Assembly (NCBI RefSeq): GCF_042408735.1
Contig: NZ_JBHOQV010000142.1
Coordinates: 1 to 64,000 of the forward strand
Direction: 5' to 3'
Source: Thermogemmatispora sp042408735
Lineage (GTDB): Bacteria; Chloroflexota; Ktedonobacteria; Ktedonobacterales; Ktedonobacteraceae
DNA length: 64,000 nucleotides
Each line of letters begins with the position of its first letter. Within the stretch, counting starts at the first letter, position 1. The notes under the pieces are model-generated. The model saw only the letters and a program-made list of their open reading frames with translations, had not been told where the DNA came from and made no database searches. Below are positions 1-9,165 of this stretch, piece by piece. The translations under genes and the position numbers were made by a program.

Positions 1-1
1 G

Positions 2-304
2 GGGAACTGGTGCAACCAGCCGGGCGGGATAGGAGCGCGCCCGCAGGCCAACCCGGCGAGTGGGTTTGACGCCTTTGTGTGGATCAAGCCGCCCGGGGAG
101 TCGGACGGGTCGAGCAGCCTGATCCCGCAGGGACCCAACAATCCGACGGGCAAGGGCTTCGACGAGATGTGCGACCCCAACTACGGGGGCAATGCCATGA
201 ACAACTATCAGCCGACGGGAGCGATGCCGAACGCGCCGGTGGCAGGGGCCTGGTTCCAGGCGGGCTTCGATACCCTGGTCCAGAACGCCTATCCTCCCTT
301 CTAG
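2..304 (+). CDS. Glycoside hydrolase family 6 (cellulase), C-terminal part
   Basis: This is the last 100 codons of a gene that begins before the window; the frame is open from base 2 to TAG at 302-304. The peptide has the GH6 C-terminal signature: an N-W-C-N start, then G-F-D-A-F-V-W-I-K-P-P-G-E-S-D-G, then D-E-M-C-D-P. In GH6 endoglucanases and cellobiohydrolases this block carries the conserved Trp and Lys-Pro-Gly-Glu-Ser-Asp stretch of the active-site tunnel and a disulfide between the two Cys. The protein is presumably secreted and cleaves cellulose from the non-reducing end with inversion. Whether it has a carbohydrate-binding module cannot be told; none follows the catalytic domain. The CBM2 esterase at 59-60.5 kb fits a plant-polymer lifestyle. 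Confidence 0.85.
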   Translation, partial: GNWCNQPGGIGARPQANPASGFDAFVWIKPPGESDGSSSLIPQGPNNPTGKGFDEMCDPNYGGNAMNNYQPTGAMPNAPVAGAWFQAGFDTLVQNAYPPF

Positions 305-326
305 TCGTGCGCACAAGGCACAACAA

Positions 327-363
327 CCCCGGAAGAGTGCAGATACAACTCTTTCTCCCGGGG
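327..363 (+). terminator. Hairpin after the GH6 gene
   Basis: CCCCGG-AAGAGT (327-338) pairs with ACTCTT (348-353) and CCGGGG (358-363) around a 9-nt loop, with a 4-nt bulge. It lies 23 bases past the GH6 stop. There is no T tract, so rho-independent function is uncertain. Confidence 0.45.
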
Positions 364-684
364 ACTCCTCGTTCGGTCAGAGGCGGGTGCCGTGGCTGAC
401 TCCTTCGGTGCAGTCACGGCACCATCCTTTTTGGTAGACGCGCCCCGCACGCTGGCTGCCGCCCTGATCCTCCCGATCCTTTTCGGACCGCTCCCCCCGC
501 CTGCCCTGGCCCTTCTTTTCCCTTCCCTGAGCCTGATCTCGACGCTTATCATTTATCGTGTGAACGGAAGTGGCCTGCTCCGCCGGAGAGGGCAGGACAG
601 GGCGCGGCAGACCTGGCTGACTGCTCCACGTCCTTCCTCCTCTTTCCGGCGGCAAGTAGAAAAACAAGCGAAAAAGGAGAAAGA
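364..684. other. Gene-free spacer before the cupredoxin gene
   Basis: About 320 bases of C-rich sequence. The open frames here have no recognisable protein character. I see no convincing promoter; an AAAAAGGAGAAAG ribosome site at the right end serves the ATG at 685. Confidence 0.4.
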
Positions 685-1164
685 ATGCTTATCATGAGAT
701 TAAGGGTGCTGGGACCAGGGCGCTGGCTGGCTTCCATGGTCATCTTGTCTCTCTCCCTCTTGCTGGTGGCCTGTGGTGGGCCTGGCTCAAGCTCAACGGC
801 CTCGTCCACCGCTCCGGCTGGGGCCCAGACGGTCGAAATCACTGAGACGGACTTTGCGATCCGCTCTTCGCTCACGACCTTCAGACCTGGCGTCCCCTAT
901 CACTTTGTGATCCGCAACCAGGGAGTGGTCGCCCATGAGTTTCTGATCATGCCGCGCTCCGAGGGAGCGATGGGCCAGCATGACGCCATGGAAGAGATGC
1001 ATCACATGGCCCTGGCCATGGTTGACAACATCCCGCCGGGGGCCAGCGTCACCCTGGACTATACCTTCCCGTCCAGTGCAGCAGGCTCGCGGCCCGAGTT
1101 CGCCTGTTATCTCCCCGGCCACTATGAAGCCGGCATGAAGCTGACAGTGGCTGTGGCTCGATAG
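685..1164 (+). CDS. Cupredoxin-domain lipoprotein
   Basis: 159 aa. An N-terminal signal peptide ends in lipobox L-V-A-C with Cys30 as the lipidation site, followed by a Gly/Ser/Ala-rich linker, so the protein should be anchored on the outer face of the membrane. The rest (about 48-159) is one plastocyanin-like domain with a complete type-1 copper set: His84 (in A-H-E-F), Cys141, His146 and Met151 (C-x4-H-x4-M). A Met/His-rich loop at 96-112 could collect extra copper. Probable role: electron carrier or copper-handling protein, consistent with the multicopper oxidase 2.6 kb downstream. Start: ATG with an AAGGAGAAAGA site just upstream. Confidence 0.85.
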   Translation: MLIMRLRVLGPGRWLASMVILSLSLLLVACGGPGSSSTASSTAPAGAQTVEITETDFAIRSSLTTFRPGVPYHFVIRNQGVVAHEFLIMPRSEGAMGQHDAMEEMHHMALAMVDNIPPGASVTLDYTFPSSAAGSRPEFACYLPGHYEAGMKLTVAVAR

Positions 1165-1199
1165 GGAGGGGGGGAAGGCCGGAAGGCGCCGGCCCGTCC

Positions 1200-1226
1200 C
1201 GCGGTCTGGCCAGCCGCCAGACCGCG
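1200..1226 (+). terminator. Perfect 11-bp hairpin after the cupredoxin gene
   Basis: CGCGGTCTGGC (1200-1210) and GCCAGACCGCG (1216-1226) form an 11-bp stem with loop CAGCC, 35 bases after the stop codon. No U tract follows. Confidence 0.5.
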
Positions 1227-1252
1227 CCTGCCGGAGCTGGCGGCCCCCTGCC

Positions 1253-1281
1253 TTGTCGCTGGCAGGCGGCGATGCTATAAT
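1253..1281 (+). promoter_or_regulatory. Sigma70-like promoter for the PAS histidine kinase
   Basis: TTGTCG (1253-1258), a 17-base spacer and a perfect TATAAT (1276-1281). The next gene on this strand starts at 1466, giving a leader of about 180 nt. Confidence 0.6.
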
Positions 1282-1465
1282 CCTGATGGGGAGAGCTTTG
1301 AGTGCAGATGCAGGCAAAAAGCGGAAAGAGCGGCACCTGCGCGCCGAAGGTGGCCCTGAGCATCTTCGGGCCGAAGTGGCTGACAGGTTGCCGGCTCAGC
1401 GACCTATCTCGCCGGGCTGGGCCGGGCCGGTGCTCGCCTGGTGAGCGAGCGGAGGAGCGTGAGTA

Positions 1466-3535
1466 ATGGACGATTCCCAGGGAGTCCCGGGACCAGAAGC
1501 AGGAACAGCTCAGTCTCTGCCGGTGGGCTTTCCCCCGGAGCTGGTTGACGTCTCTTCGCCGCTCTTTTGTCAGTTCCTCGATCTGCTGCCCGATGCCCTC
1601 ATCGTCGTCGACGAGCAGGGGCGTCTCGTGCAGGCCAACGCCCAATCGAGCGTTGTCTTTGGCTACAGCCGGCAGGAGCTGCTCGGCCAATCTCTTGATC
1701 TCCTGTTGCCGGAGCGCTTCCGTGATATCCATCGTCTCCACGCGGCTCACTACTTCAAAGCCCCGCGCCTGCGCCCGATGGGGATAGGACTGCACCTCTT
1801 CGCGCTCCGCAAGGACGGCGGCGAAATCCCGGTCGAGATCAGCCTCAGCCCTTTGCGCCTGGGGGACCGGCTCTACGTGATTGCCGCCGTGCGCGACATG
1901 ACGGCCCAGCGTCGGGCCGAGCGCGAGCGGGCCCTCCTGCTGCAGAACCTGACGGTGCAGGGCGAGCTGCTCAACCAGGCTTATGATGCCATCATTCTGC
2001 GCGATCCTCTCGACCGTATCCTGCTCTGGAACCGCGGAGCCGAGCGCCTCTACGGCTGGTCTGCCCAGGAAGCCCTGGGGCGTATCAGCACCCGCCTGCT
2101 CAGAACCGACGTGCCAGGCGGAGAGAACGCTGTACGCGCGGCGTTGGAGCGTGAAGGCCAGTGGGAAGGCGAGCTGACCCAGGTCTGCCGCGACGGGCGT
2201 CTAGTGGTGGTGGAGAGCCGTCAGGCGCTCGTGCGCGACCAGCAGGGCCAGGTCCTGGCGACCCTCGAGATCAATCGCGACATCAGCGAGCGTCGTCGGC
2301 GCGAGCGCGAAGCGCGGGCCATGCTGGCCGGGCACCTGTCGCTGCTGGAGCAGCTCTTCGAGGAGATGCCCTTTGCCGTAGCGCTGGTGGCCGGTCCGAC
2401 AGCCCGGCTGCTGCTGGCCAACCAGGCCGTGCGGAGAGTCTGGGGAGCCGAGTGGGAAGCGGGTCAGCCCTTTCTTGCTTTCCTGCGCTCCCACAAGATC
2501 GCCATCAGCGATCTGCGCGGCAAGGAGCTGGGTCCCGAGGAGCTGGTGACGCTGCGCGTTCTGCGGGAGCAGCAGGCCATCTCGCTCTACCAGGAGCAGA
2601 TCCGGCGGGCCGATGGCTCGCTCTTGCCGGTGCTGGTCAGTGCCCTGCCGCTGCGCCTGGCCCCGGAGGCCCTGCAGGGCGAGCGGCTGCGCCAGGTCGC
2701 GGCGGAGGAACCCCTGGCCCTGGTCATTCACCAGGATGTCACCCCCTTGAAAGAGGCCGACGAGCTGAAAGATGAGTTCATCAGCATCGCCGCCCACGAG
2801 CTGCGCACCCCGCTGGCAGCTCTGACCGGCTACGCCGAGATGCTGCTGCGGCAGACCGAGCGCGGGCACGGCCCCCCGCTGGCCCCCTGGCAGCGCGAGG
2901 CCCTGGAAGAGATCCAGCAGGGCACTCTGCGCCTGGCGGCTCTGACCGAGGAGCTGCTCGACCTCAGCCGTCTGCAGGCCGGACGCCTCCAGTTGCAGCG
3001 CTTGCCTGCGGACGTTGTGCCCCTGGTCCGCCAGGTGGTGCGTCGTCTCCAGCCGACGACCACGCGCCACCAGTTGGAGGTCGAGGCCCCGGCGCAGCCG
3101 CTGGTGGCCCTCATCGATCCTCACCGCCTGGAGCAGGTGCTCACCAACCTGGTGGAGAATGCCATCAAATACAGTCCCCAGGGCGGTCCGGTTCGCCTGC
3201 GCATCTGGCCAGACGGCCAGCAGGCCGTAGTGATTAGCGTCGAGGACCATGGCATTGGCATTCCGCGTCATCAGCAGGGCCAGATTGGCGGGCGCTTCAT
3301 GCGAGCCGAGAACGCGCGCGCCTGGGGCATCGAGGGGACGGGTCTGGGCCTCTACCTGGCACGCGCTCTGGTGGAGCAACACGGGGGACGGCTCTGGTTC
3401 GAGTCGGAGGAGGGCCGGGGCTCGACCTTCTTTGTGCGTCTGCCGCTCCTGTGCGAGGAGGGTGGCGATCAGTTGGAGTCGGGTGACACAGGGGGTGAGG
3501 CCGCGGCCTCGCCCAGCCCGGAAGCGGGAACTTGA
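1466..3535 (+). CDS. Multi-PAS sensor histidine kinase
   Basis: 689 aa with no membrane segment, so probably a cytoplasmic sensor. Domain order: PAS 1 (about 30-150), PAS 2 (about 168-280), a third PAS-like region (about 290-430), then a HisKA dimerisation domain with the phospho-acceptor His444 in A-A-H-E-L-R-T-P, and an ATPase domain with the N box (N-L-V-E-N-A-I-K-Y), D-H-G-I-G-I-P and G-T-G-L-G-L-Y. All catalytic motifs look intact. No response regulator is adjacent: the next gene is convergent, and the nearest regulator (6.5-7.3 kb) has its own kinase. It is therefore an orphan kinase here and its signal is unknown. Start: ATG after GCGGAGGAGCGTGAGTA. Confidence 0.9.
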   Translation: MDDSQGVPGPEAGTAQSLPVGFPPELVDVSSPLFCQFLDLLPDALIVVDEQGRLVQANAQSSVVFGYSRQELLGQSLDLLLPERFRDIHRLHAAHYFKAPRLRPMGIGLHLFALRKDGGEIPVEISLSPLRLGDRLYVIAAVRDMTAQRRAERERALLLQNLTVQGELLNQAYDAIILRDPLDRILLWNRGAERLYGWSAQEALGRISTRLLRTDVPGGENAVRAALEREGQWEGELTQVCRDGRLVVVESRQALVRDQQGQVLATLEINRDISERRRREREARAMLAGHLSLLEQLFEEMPFAVALVAGPTARLLLANQAVRRVWGAEWEAGQPFLAFLRSHKIAISDLRGKELGPEELVTLRVLREQQAISLYQEQIRRADGSLLPVLVSALPLRLAPEALQGERLRQVAAEEPLALVIHQDVTPLKEADELKDEFISIAAHELRTPLAALTGYAEMLLRQTERGHGPPLAPWQREALEEIQQGTLRLAALTEELLDLSRLQAGRLQLQRLPADVVPLVRQVVRRLQPTTTRHQLEVEAPAQPLVALIDPHRLEQVLTNLVENAIKYSPQGGPVRLRIWPDGQQAVVISVEDHGIGIPRHQQGQIGGRFMRAENARAWGIEGTGLGLYLARALVEQHGGRLWFESEEGRGSTFFVRLPLLCEEGGDQLESGDTGGEAAASPSPEAGT

Positions 3536-3600
3536 CGGAGGCTGGGCTAAGCCGCTCGCTCTGGCCTCCGCCAGTCCAGACAGCGCCTGGAGCAGGCGCC

Positions 3601-3621
3601 GCTGGCCACCCTGTGGCCAGC
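3601..3621. terminator. Bidirectional hairpin between convergent genes
   Basis: Perfect 9-bp arms GCTGGCCAC (3601-3609) and GTGGCCAGC (3613-3621) around CCT, between the ends of the histidine kinase and the multicopper oxidase. No T tract. Confidence 0.5.
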
Positions 3622-3732
3622 CTCCCTTGCGGCAGGCTGGCTACCTTTCCCTCCCTCTGCTCCAGACGCTTCTTCGCTCGTCGGGATGGACCGCCTCTGG
3701 CGGCTTCAGCGTCGGGCGGGTCGGCGGCTGGC

Positions 3733-5052
3733 CTAGCGGTCGTAGATCACCAGCATCACGAGACCACCCATCTCGCTGGCGTTCTGTCCCGGATTCATCA
3801 GGTGCGAGAGAATGTGGCAGTGGAAAGGATAGATGCTGCCCGGGGCGGCCCAGGCCGTGAAGATCAGGTCATAGGTCTCGCCAGGGGCCACCTCCAGCGT
3901 GTCGCGCTGGTAGGGCTGCGTCAGGGGATGGCCATCCTGGGCAATCACTGTGAACGTGTGCCCGTGCAGGTGCATCGGGTGCGTGGTCAGGGTATCGGCG
4001 CCAATCAGGCGCAGACGCACGCGCTGGCCGTGCTTGACATGCAGCGGCGGCACATCGGGGAAGCTCTTGCCATTGATCACGTAGTAGCCGCCGGGCAGGG
4101 TGCCGATGAAGAGCGTCCTGTCGATGTCGACCTGGGGCGCTGCCTGCGCCTGGGGCGAGCCGGGACGTGGGTCGACGATGAAGGCCCCGTAGCAGCCGCC
4201 GGCCACCTCGTTCAGGTCGTTGTAGTGGCTGTGGTACCAGTGCGTGCCCACGTCCTGATCATGAACGGTGAAGTCGTAAACGTAGCTCTGGCCGGGCTGA
4301 ATGGGCTGCTGGCCGATCCCTGGGACACCGTCCTGCTGGCTGGGCACCTCTAGCCCGTGCCAGTGGATGCTGGTGGCTTCGTGGAAATGGTTAATAAAGG
4401 TGATGCGCACGTGGTCGCCAGCCGTCACGCGGATCATCGGTCCCGGCACGCTGCCGTTGATGGTGTAGGCTGGCACCCAGGTGCCTTTGACGACTTCCCA
4501 CAGCATTTGTTCTGCAACCAGGGTGAAGTGTTTGGCCCCGTCGGGATCGCGTACGTAGGTGGCGAGCTGGTTGCCCTGGCTCTGGGTGGCCCGCGGCAGG
4601 GCTGCCGTCGTGGCGGTGGCGTTGGCATCCTGCCCGCTCATGTTCATGTTGCCCATGCCGCTTGAGGCGGCGCTCTGATCCTGGCTGCTGGGGCTGCCAG
4701 CGCTGGCCAGGGTGCTGCCGAGGCCGAAGCTGAGCACGGCCACCATGATCACCAGGGCCCCTACAAGTACTGCCAGTGGGACCATCGCCCGGCGCCAGGG
4801 ATAGGCGGACCCGGACCGGGGCCGGCGGCGACGCACAAAGATCACCTCCTTCCCTCCCGCGGCAAGCTGACGATAAATCTCCTCGCGATAGTTCCCCGCC
4901 TCTAGAATGAGCGGCCGGGCTTCCTGCGCTGCGGCTGTCGCGGCGCTGGCGGCTGGGGCCTCTTCCTGCGCCGCGGCGGCTGGGACCTGCTCCTGACACG
5001 AAGCCTCCGGCTGCCTGGGTAGCGCACTTTGCTCTTGGGCTGCCATGGTCAT
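3733..5052 (-). CDS. Membrane-anchored two-domain multicopper oxidase
   Basis: 439 aa. An unusual Ala/Gln/Glu-rich, presumably cytosolic N-terminus (1-88) is followed by one membrane segment (about 89-111), a Ser/Met-rich linker, then two cupredoxin domains (about 165-300 and 305-439). All copper-ligand motifs are present: H230-W-H232-G, H271-W-Y-H274-S-H276, H358-P-M-H361-L-H363-G and H411-C412-H413-x3-H417. This matches the two-domain laccase or nitrite-reductase-like group; Cys412 would bind type-1 copper, and the His clusters build the trinuclear centre at trimer interfaces. Substrate is unknown (phenols, Cu(I) or other metals are usual for the family). It lacks a Sec signal peptide and is exported as an N-in anchored protein. 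Start: ATG after AGAGGAGAGC. Confidence 0.85.
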   Translation of the reverse strand: MTMAAQEQSALPRQPEASCQEQVPAAAAQEEAPAASAATAAAQEARPLILEAGNYREEIYRQLAAGGKEVIFVRRRRPRSGSAYPWRRAMVPLAVLVGALVIMVAVLSFGLGSTLASAGSPSSQDQSAASSGMGNMNMSGQDANATATTAALPRATQSQGNQLATYVRDPDGAKHFTLVAEQMLWEVVKGTWVPAYTINGSVPGPMIRVTAGDHVRITFINHFHEATSIHWHGLEVPSQQDGVPGIGQQPIQPGQSYVYDFTVHDQDVGTHWYHSHYNDLNEVAGGCYGAFIVDPRPGSPQAQAAPQVDIDRTLFIGTLPGGYYVINGKSFPDVPPLHVKHGQRVRLRLIGADTLTTHPMHLHGHTFTVIAQDGHPLTQPYQRDTLEVAPGETYDLIFTAWAAPGSIYPFHCHILSHLMNPGQNASEMGGLVMLVIYDR

Positions 5053-5609
5053 GCTCTCCTCTTCTTCTATCGTTCACAGGTGATGAGTTGGCGTGTTCTT
5101 TCTGTTGCTCCTGAGCTGATGGACCTGAAGACCTGGGCCGGTGCGGCTCTCCTTGCCGACCCACCTCCAGGTCGCTGCCAGAACAGTAGCGCGCTCAGTT
5201 GTCGGCTGGCTCACAACCTGCTCTGTTCTTCTCTCAACGGCCTCACAACTCTCCCCCTTTCCTGGTCCCCCTGCAGCAGAGGGAGCGAGCAGCGGTGCCG
5301 CCCTGCCTGCCGCCAGCTCACCAGCTCTGGCCTGGAAGAGGAATGTCTTATAGTCATGGTCACTGAAGCGCTCGCCTGCCGCGGGAAGGTTGGGGTGAGC
5401 CGGCCGGGGTGGCCAGCTCTGGTCGGCATGGCGGAGGACCAGGGGGTCGTGATGGCTCTGTGAGGGAAGCGGGGGGCGCCGTGAACTGGCCGTGAGCCGG
5501 GCGGGCTATAGTCTCTGCAGAGGCAGATGGAAGGCGAGGAAGAGGAGGAGAGAGGGAGAGAGAAGCATTCGGAGTTATCGCTCACTGTTTCTGGAACAGG
5601 AGGGAGAGC
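5053..5609. other. Divergent spacer, multicopper oxidase / DoxX
   Basis: 557 bases separating divergent genes, so it must hold both promoters. I see a TATAGT (5507-5512) on the plus strand but no good -35 for it, and no recognisable gene. Confidence 0.35.
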
Positions 5610-6272
5610 ATGAAAGTGATCAGCGCTTTAAAGCCACGGACAGTGACCCAGATCCCTGAGCCGCCGGTGGCGCGCTTCCTCTTCGCCGACACGCGCATGG
5701 CCTGGCTCTGGCTGCTGGTCCGTCTCTACGTCGGCTACGAATGGTTGACCGCGGGACTGGAGAAGCTCACCGGCTACAACTTTGCCTTTGGGGCCGGCTT
5801 TGGCCAGCGCGTCAGCAGTCCCTGGGTCTTTAGCGGGCACGACGGCGTCGCCATCCAGGGCTTCGTGAAAGGGGCTTTGGCCCTCAGCAGCGGAGCGCAT
5901 CCGGCGGTCCAGGGCTGGTACGCCGCCTTCTTGCAGCAATTTGTCCTGCCCAACGCCGGCCTCTTCGCCTACCTGGTGACCTTCGGCGAAGTTTTGGTTG
6001 GGCTGGGCCTGATCTTCGGGGCCCTGACGGGTATCGCTGCCTTCTTCGGCGTCTTCATGAACCTCAACTTCATGCTGGCGGGGGCCGTCAGCATTAACCC
6101 GGTCCTGGGCACGCTCGGCCTGCTGCTCATGCTGGCCTGGCGCATCGCCGGCTACTATGGACTGGATAGCATCCTGCTCCCGCTGCTCGGCACTCCCTGG
6201 ACCGGCTCGCTGCTGAGCCGTCTGCGCGCGCAGCGCACGCAGCCGCTGGAAGCCGGCTCAGGCAATCGCTGA
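5610..6272 (+). CDS. DoxX-family membrane protein
   Basis: 220 aa with four hydrophobic segments and the DoxX/DoxD-like pattern: R-L-Y-V-G-Y-E-W-L-T-A-G-L-E-K-L near the N-terminus, then F-G-E-V-L-V-G-L-G-L-I-F-G-A and M-N-L-N-F-M-L-A-G-A-V-S. Family members include the small subunit of archaeal thiosulfate:quinone oxidoreductase and subunits of redox complexes, but most bacterial copies have no proven function. It is monocistronic here, divergent from the multicopper oxidase and convergent with the response regulator. A redox or membrane-stress role is inference. Start: ATG after an AGGAGGGAGAGC site. Confidence 0.8.
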   Translation: MKVISALKPRTVTQIPEPPVARFLFADTRMAWLWLLVRLYVGYEWLTAGLEKLTGYNFAFGAGFGQRVSSPWVFSGHDGVAIQGFVKGALALSSGAHPAVQGWYAAFLQQFVLPNAGLFAYLVTFGEVLVGLGLIFGALTGIAAFFGVFMNLNFMLAGAVSINPVLGTLGLLLMLAWRIAGYYGLDSILLPLLGTPWTGSLLSRLRAQRTQPLEAGSGNR

Positions 6273-6427
6273 GCGCTGCCTGCCGGCTGCGGCGGCTGGG
6301 GGGGAGAGGGCCTGCCTGCTCGTCCTTTCCGCCTGCCCTGCTCTGGGCGACTGCTCGCGGTCCAGGAGTGGTAATCCAGGCTGGGCAGGCGGGGCCTCTG
6401 TTCAGACCGGGGCAGATCGGGACGGAG

Positions 6428-6483
6428 CAGAGAAGCCAAAAGGAGCCAGACGCTACGGTGTCTGGCTCCTTTTGGCTTCTCTG
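6428..6483. terminator. Very strong bidirectional hairpin
   Basis: Perfect 24-bp inverted repeat: left arm 6428-6451, loop GCTACGGT (6452-6459), right arm 6460-6483. Each arm contains AAAAGG/CCTTTT, so both strands carry an internal T4. It lies between the DoxX gene and the convergent response regulator and is the clearest bidirectional terminator in the window. Confidence 0.8.
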
Positions 6484-6547
6484 GCCTGCTCGCTTCCTCT
6501 GCTCTGCTCTGACTGGAGGCCGTGGAATGCAGGTCTGTCTGGCCGGA

Positions 6548-7267
6548 TCAGGTCGACAGGTCCTCGGGGGCGGCCAGCATATAGCCCACCCCGATTTTCG
6601 TGCGGATATAGCGCGGGTGGGCCGGGTCGTCCTCGAGCTTGCGCCGCAGGCGATTGATATTCACCTGGAGCATATGGCTCTCTCCCACGTACTCGGCGCC
6701 CCAGACGCGCTCGAGCAGCAGGTCCTGGGTCACCACCCGCCCGGCATGCTGGGCCAGATAGGCCAGTAGGCGATACTCGGTAGGCGTCAGAGCGATCTCG
6801 CGCCCAGCCCGCGTCACGCGGTGGCGCGTATCGTCGATCGTCAGGTCGCCCACGCTGATAATCGAGCGCAGCCCACTGATGCGCTCCCCGCTGCTGAACT
6901 GGGCGCGGCGCAGCACGGCGCGCACGCGCGCCAGCAGCTCTTCGATGCTAAAGGGCTTCGTCAGATAGTCGTCTGCGCCCAGGTCCAGGCCGCGCACCTT
7001 ATCCTGATCCTGGCCGCGCGCCGTCAGCAGGATAATCGGCACGCCCGAGAACTCGCGCACACGCTGGCAGACGCTGAAGCCGTCGAGGCGCGGCATCATC
7101 ACATCGAGCAGCATCAGGTCGGGCTGCTGCTCGCGCATCAGAGCAAGCGCCTGCTCGCCGTCGCTGGCGGTCAGCACGCCGTAGCCTTCCAGCTCCAGGT
7201 TGCGCGAGACCAGGCGCAAGAGGTGAGGATCATCGTCCACGCAGAGAATCGTCGTCTTACGCACCAT
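6548..7267 (-). CDS. OmpR/PhoB-family response regulator
   Basis: 239 aa from the ATG at 7267. A receiver domain (1-120) holds the acidic pocket D11-D12-D13, phospho-acceptor Asp55 in L-L-D-V-M-M-P, and a Lys in the L-T-K-P-F loop. A winged-helix DNA-binding domain (about 140-230) has the Trans_Reg_C pattern L-T-P-T-E-Y-R-L-L and N-I-N-R-L-R-R-K-L. It is 72 bases downstream of its partner kinase on the same strand. An upstream in-frame start at 7303 exists, but the GGAAGGAAGACAGGAG site favours 7267. KdpE-like in general form; target genes unknown. Confidence 0.9.
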   Translation of the reverse strand: MVRKTTILCVDDDPHLLRLVSRNLELEGYGVLTASDGEQALALMREQQPDLMLLDVMMPRLDGFSVCQRVREFSGVPIILLTARGQDQDKVRGLDLGADDYLTKPFSIEELLARVRAVLRRAQFSSGERISGLRSIISVGDLTIDDTRHRVTRAGREIALTPTEYRLLAYLAQHAGRVVTQDLLLERVWGAEYVGESHMLQVNINRLRRKLEDDPAHPRYIRTKIGVGYMLAAPEDLST

Positions 7268-7339
7268 ACTCCTGTCTTCCTTCCTTCTACCTCTGACTGA
7301 CAAGCGCGCGAGAGGAGGTGAGACGCGCGGGGCGGCAGC

Positions 7340-8779
7340 TCAGCCAGTCCGGTCCTGGTTTGGTCCCTCATCTGTGGGAGCGGCTGGCAGGGCCGGCAGC
7401 CAGAGATAGAGGCGGCTGCCCTGGCCCGGCTCGCTCTCGGCCCAAATCTGGCCGCCCTGCAGCTCAACCAGGTACTTGCACAGCGTCAGGCCCAGGCCCA
7501 GGCCACCGGCCTCGCGCGCCAGGCCGGTACTGCCGCGATAGAAGCGTTCAAAGATCTGCGAAAGCTGCTCCGGGGGCATCCCGCGGCCCTGATCGCTGAC
7601 GCAGATCTCCACCGCGGGCGCCGGCTGCTCCGCTGCCCCGTCCGTCGGAGGCGGGATGATCCGCGGGCGCAGGGTCAGGCGAATCTCGCCACCCTGGGGC
7701 GAGAAGCGAATAGCGTTCTCCAGCAGGTGATCGAGAACCTCGCGCAGGCGGCGGCGGTCCGCCAGGACCGGGGGCACGCCCGAGGCCGGGGCGCCGCTGG
7801 CATCCTGAAGCACGACCTGGAAGGAGAAAAGCGAGGCCTGCTCTGCCGCAAGCCCCTGCTCGGCGGCCAGCACGGCCTCGCGCGCCACGCTGGCCGGGTC
7901 AACGGCGCTTGGCTCCAGATGCAGCAGGCCCGCCTCCAGCTCGCTCAGTTCGAGGAAGCGGTTGCAGAGCAGCGTCAGGCGCTCGCCCGCCTCCAGGATG
8001 GCCTCCAGAAGCTGGCGCCGCTCCGTCAGGGGCAGGCGGCGCTCGTGGCGCAGCAGCGTCGAGGCCGAGGCGCTGATGATGGCCAGCGGGCTGCGCAACT
8101 CGTGGCTCAGCGTGGCGAGCAGCTCGCCCTGTGGACCAGCGGGCGCCCCTTGACCTCTCATTCCCTCGCTGGTACTGGCCGGCGGCAGCGAGAGCGTTCG
8201 TCCGGCCAGCAGCTCGCTCAGGAGGGCCTGGCGGATCAGGGCCGCCAGCAGGGACTGGTTCGCCTCGATTGCTCGCCCGCTCTGCTCCTGCCAGCGTGCC
8301 AGAGGCTGGGGCCGGCCCTCCCTGCCTAGCAGGATCAGCAAGAGCCATCGGCTCTGTGACAGGCGCTCTGCCTGCTGAGCCAGCAACGGCAGCGACAGCA
8401 GAAGCCAGCAAGCGTCGGCGGTGTAGACGCTCTGCCAGGGCAGACTCTCGGCGGCGCCAGTGGCGAGCATTGGGTTGCCCGAGCCAGCAAGGCTGACAAC
8501 GGCGCGGGCGCGCTCCTCATCGCTGCGCTGCAGGGCCAGCAACTGCAGGGCCTCCGCCCTCTGCCGACCCTCCGCCAGCGTATAGCGCTGCAGAAAGAGC
8601 GCCCCGTACTCTGCGCCGGTGCCCTCACGCAGCACCTGCAGCATGGCCGCCGCGACCTCGCTTAGCGGGGCCGTAACCAGCGCCGGCCACAGCCCCAGCA
8701 GCTCCCGCTGGAGCGCTACGGCCTCCGCGGCCGGTTCAACTTCATCGGTGTGCCACGGGGGGCGATCGCCATAGCTCAT
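7340..8779 (-). CDS. GAF-type sensor histidine kinase
   Basis: 479 aa, no membrane segment. An N-terminal GAF-like region (about 25-190) is followed by a HisKA domain with His226 (L-S-H-E-L-R-S-P) and a HATPase domain with L-L-E-N-A-I-R-F-S-P, D-Q-G-R-G-M-P and G-G-L-G-L-G-L. It is the first gene of a kinase-regulator pair; the regulator follows after 72 bases. The frame is open further upstream, but an AAGGAGCCACT site directly before the ATG at 8779 sets the start. The signal is unknown. Confidence 0.88.
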   Translation of the reverse strand: MSYGDRPPWHTDEVEPAAEAVALQRELLGLWPALVTAPLSEVAAAMLQVLREGTGAEYGALFLQRYTLAEGRQRAEALQLLALQRSDEERARAVVSLAGSGNPMLATGAAESLPWQSVYTADACWLLLSLPLLAQQAERLSQSRWLLLILLGREGRPQPLARWQEQSGRAIEANQSLLAALIRQALLSELLAGRTLSLPPASTSEGMRGQGAPAGPQGELLATLSHELRSPLAIISASASTLLRHERRLPLTERRQLLEAILEAGERLTLLCNRFLELSELEAGLLHLEPSAVDPASVAREAVLAAEQGLAAEQASLFSFQVVLQDASGAPASGVPPVLADRRRLREVLDHLLENAIRFSPQGGEIRLTLRPRIIPPPTDGAAEQPAPAVEICVSDQGRGMPPEQLSQIFERFYRGSTGLAREAGGLGLGLTLCKYLVELQGGQIWAESEPGQGSRLYLWLPALPAAPTDEGPNQDRTG

Positions 8780-9165
8780 AGTGGCTCCTTCAGGGGCGGC
8801 GCACGAGCGCCTCGCTCGGAAGCAAGAGTGTAACAACCAACCTTGTCGGGCGCCTTGCGTCGCCTTGCTTTGCGTTGCAGTGCCTTGCGTTCTCTTCATT
8901 CTAGCAGAGGCTGGCTCACGGGGCCGTCACGCTCCTGCCCTTCTCCCTCACAAAAGGATCACAGCCCTCGGCCCTCTGTCGCCCTCAAGGCTGTCCGGTT
9001 CCGGCTGGGCCGCATTACCAGCCGAAAGGTACTGCTGCCATCCTCTTGTTCCCGTCTTGTCGGCATGATACCATGCTAACAAGGCCAGACCATGCATCTG
9101 CGGAGAGAGCTGTCGTTGGATCACATCAGATCGATCAGGCATGACCCGAGAGGAAGGAGCCGTGA
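8780..9165. other. Divergent spacer with GCCTTGCGT direct repeats
   Basis: 386 bases between the kinase and the methyltransferase. It contains short direct repeats of GCCTTGCGT (8852-8860 and 8882-8890) with a near copy between them (8862-8870). No clear promoter hexamers and no gene. Confidence 0.4.
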
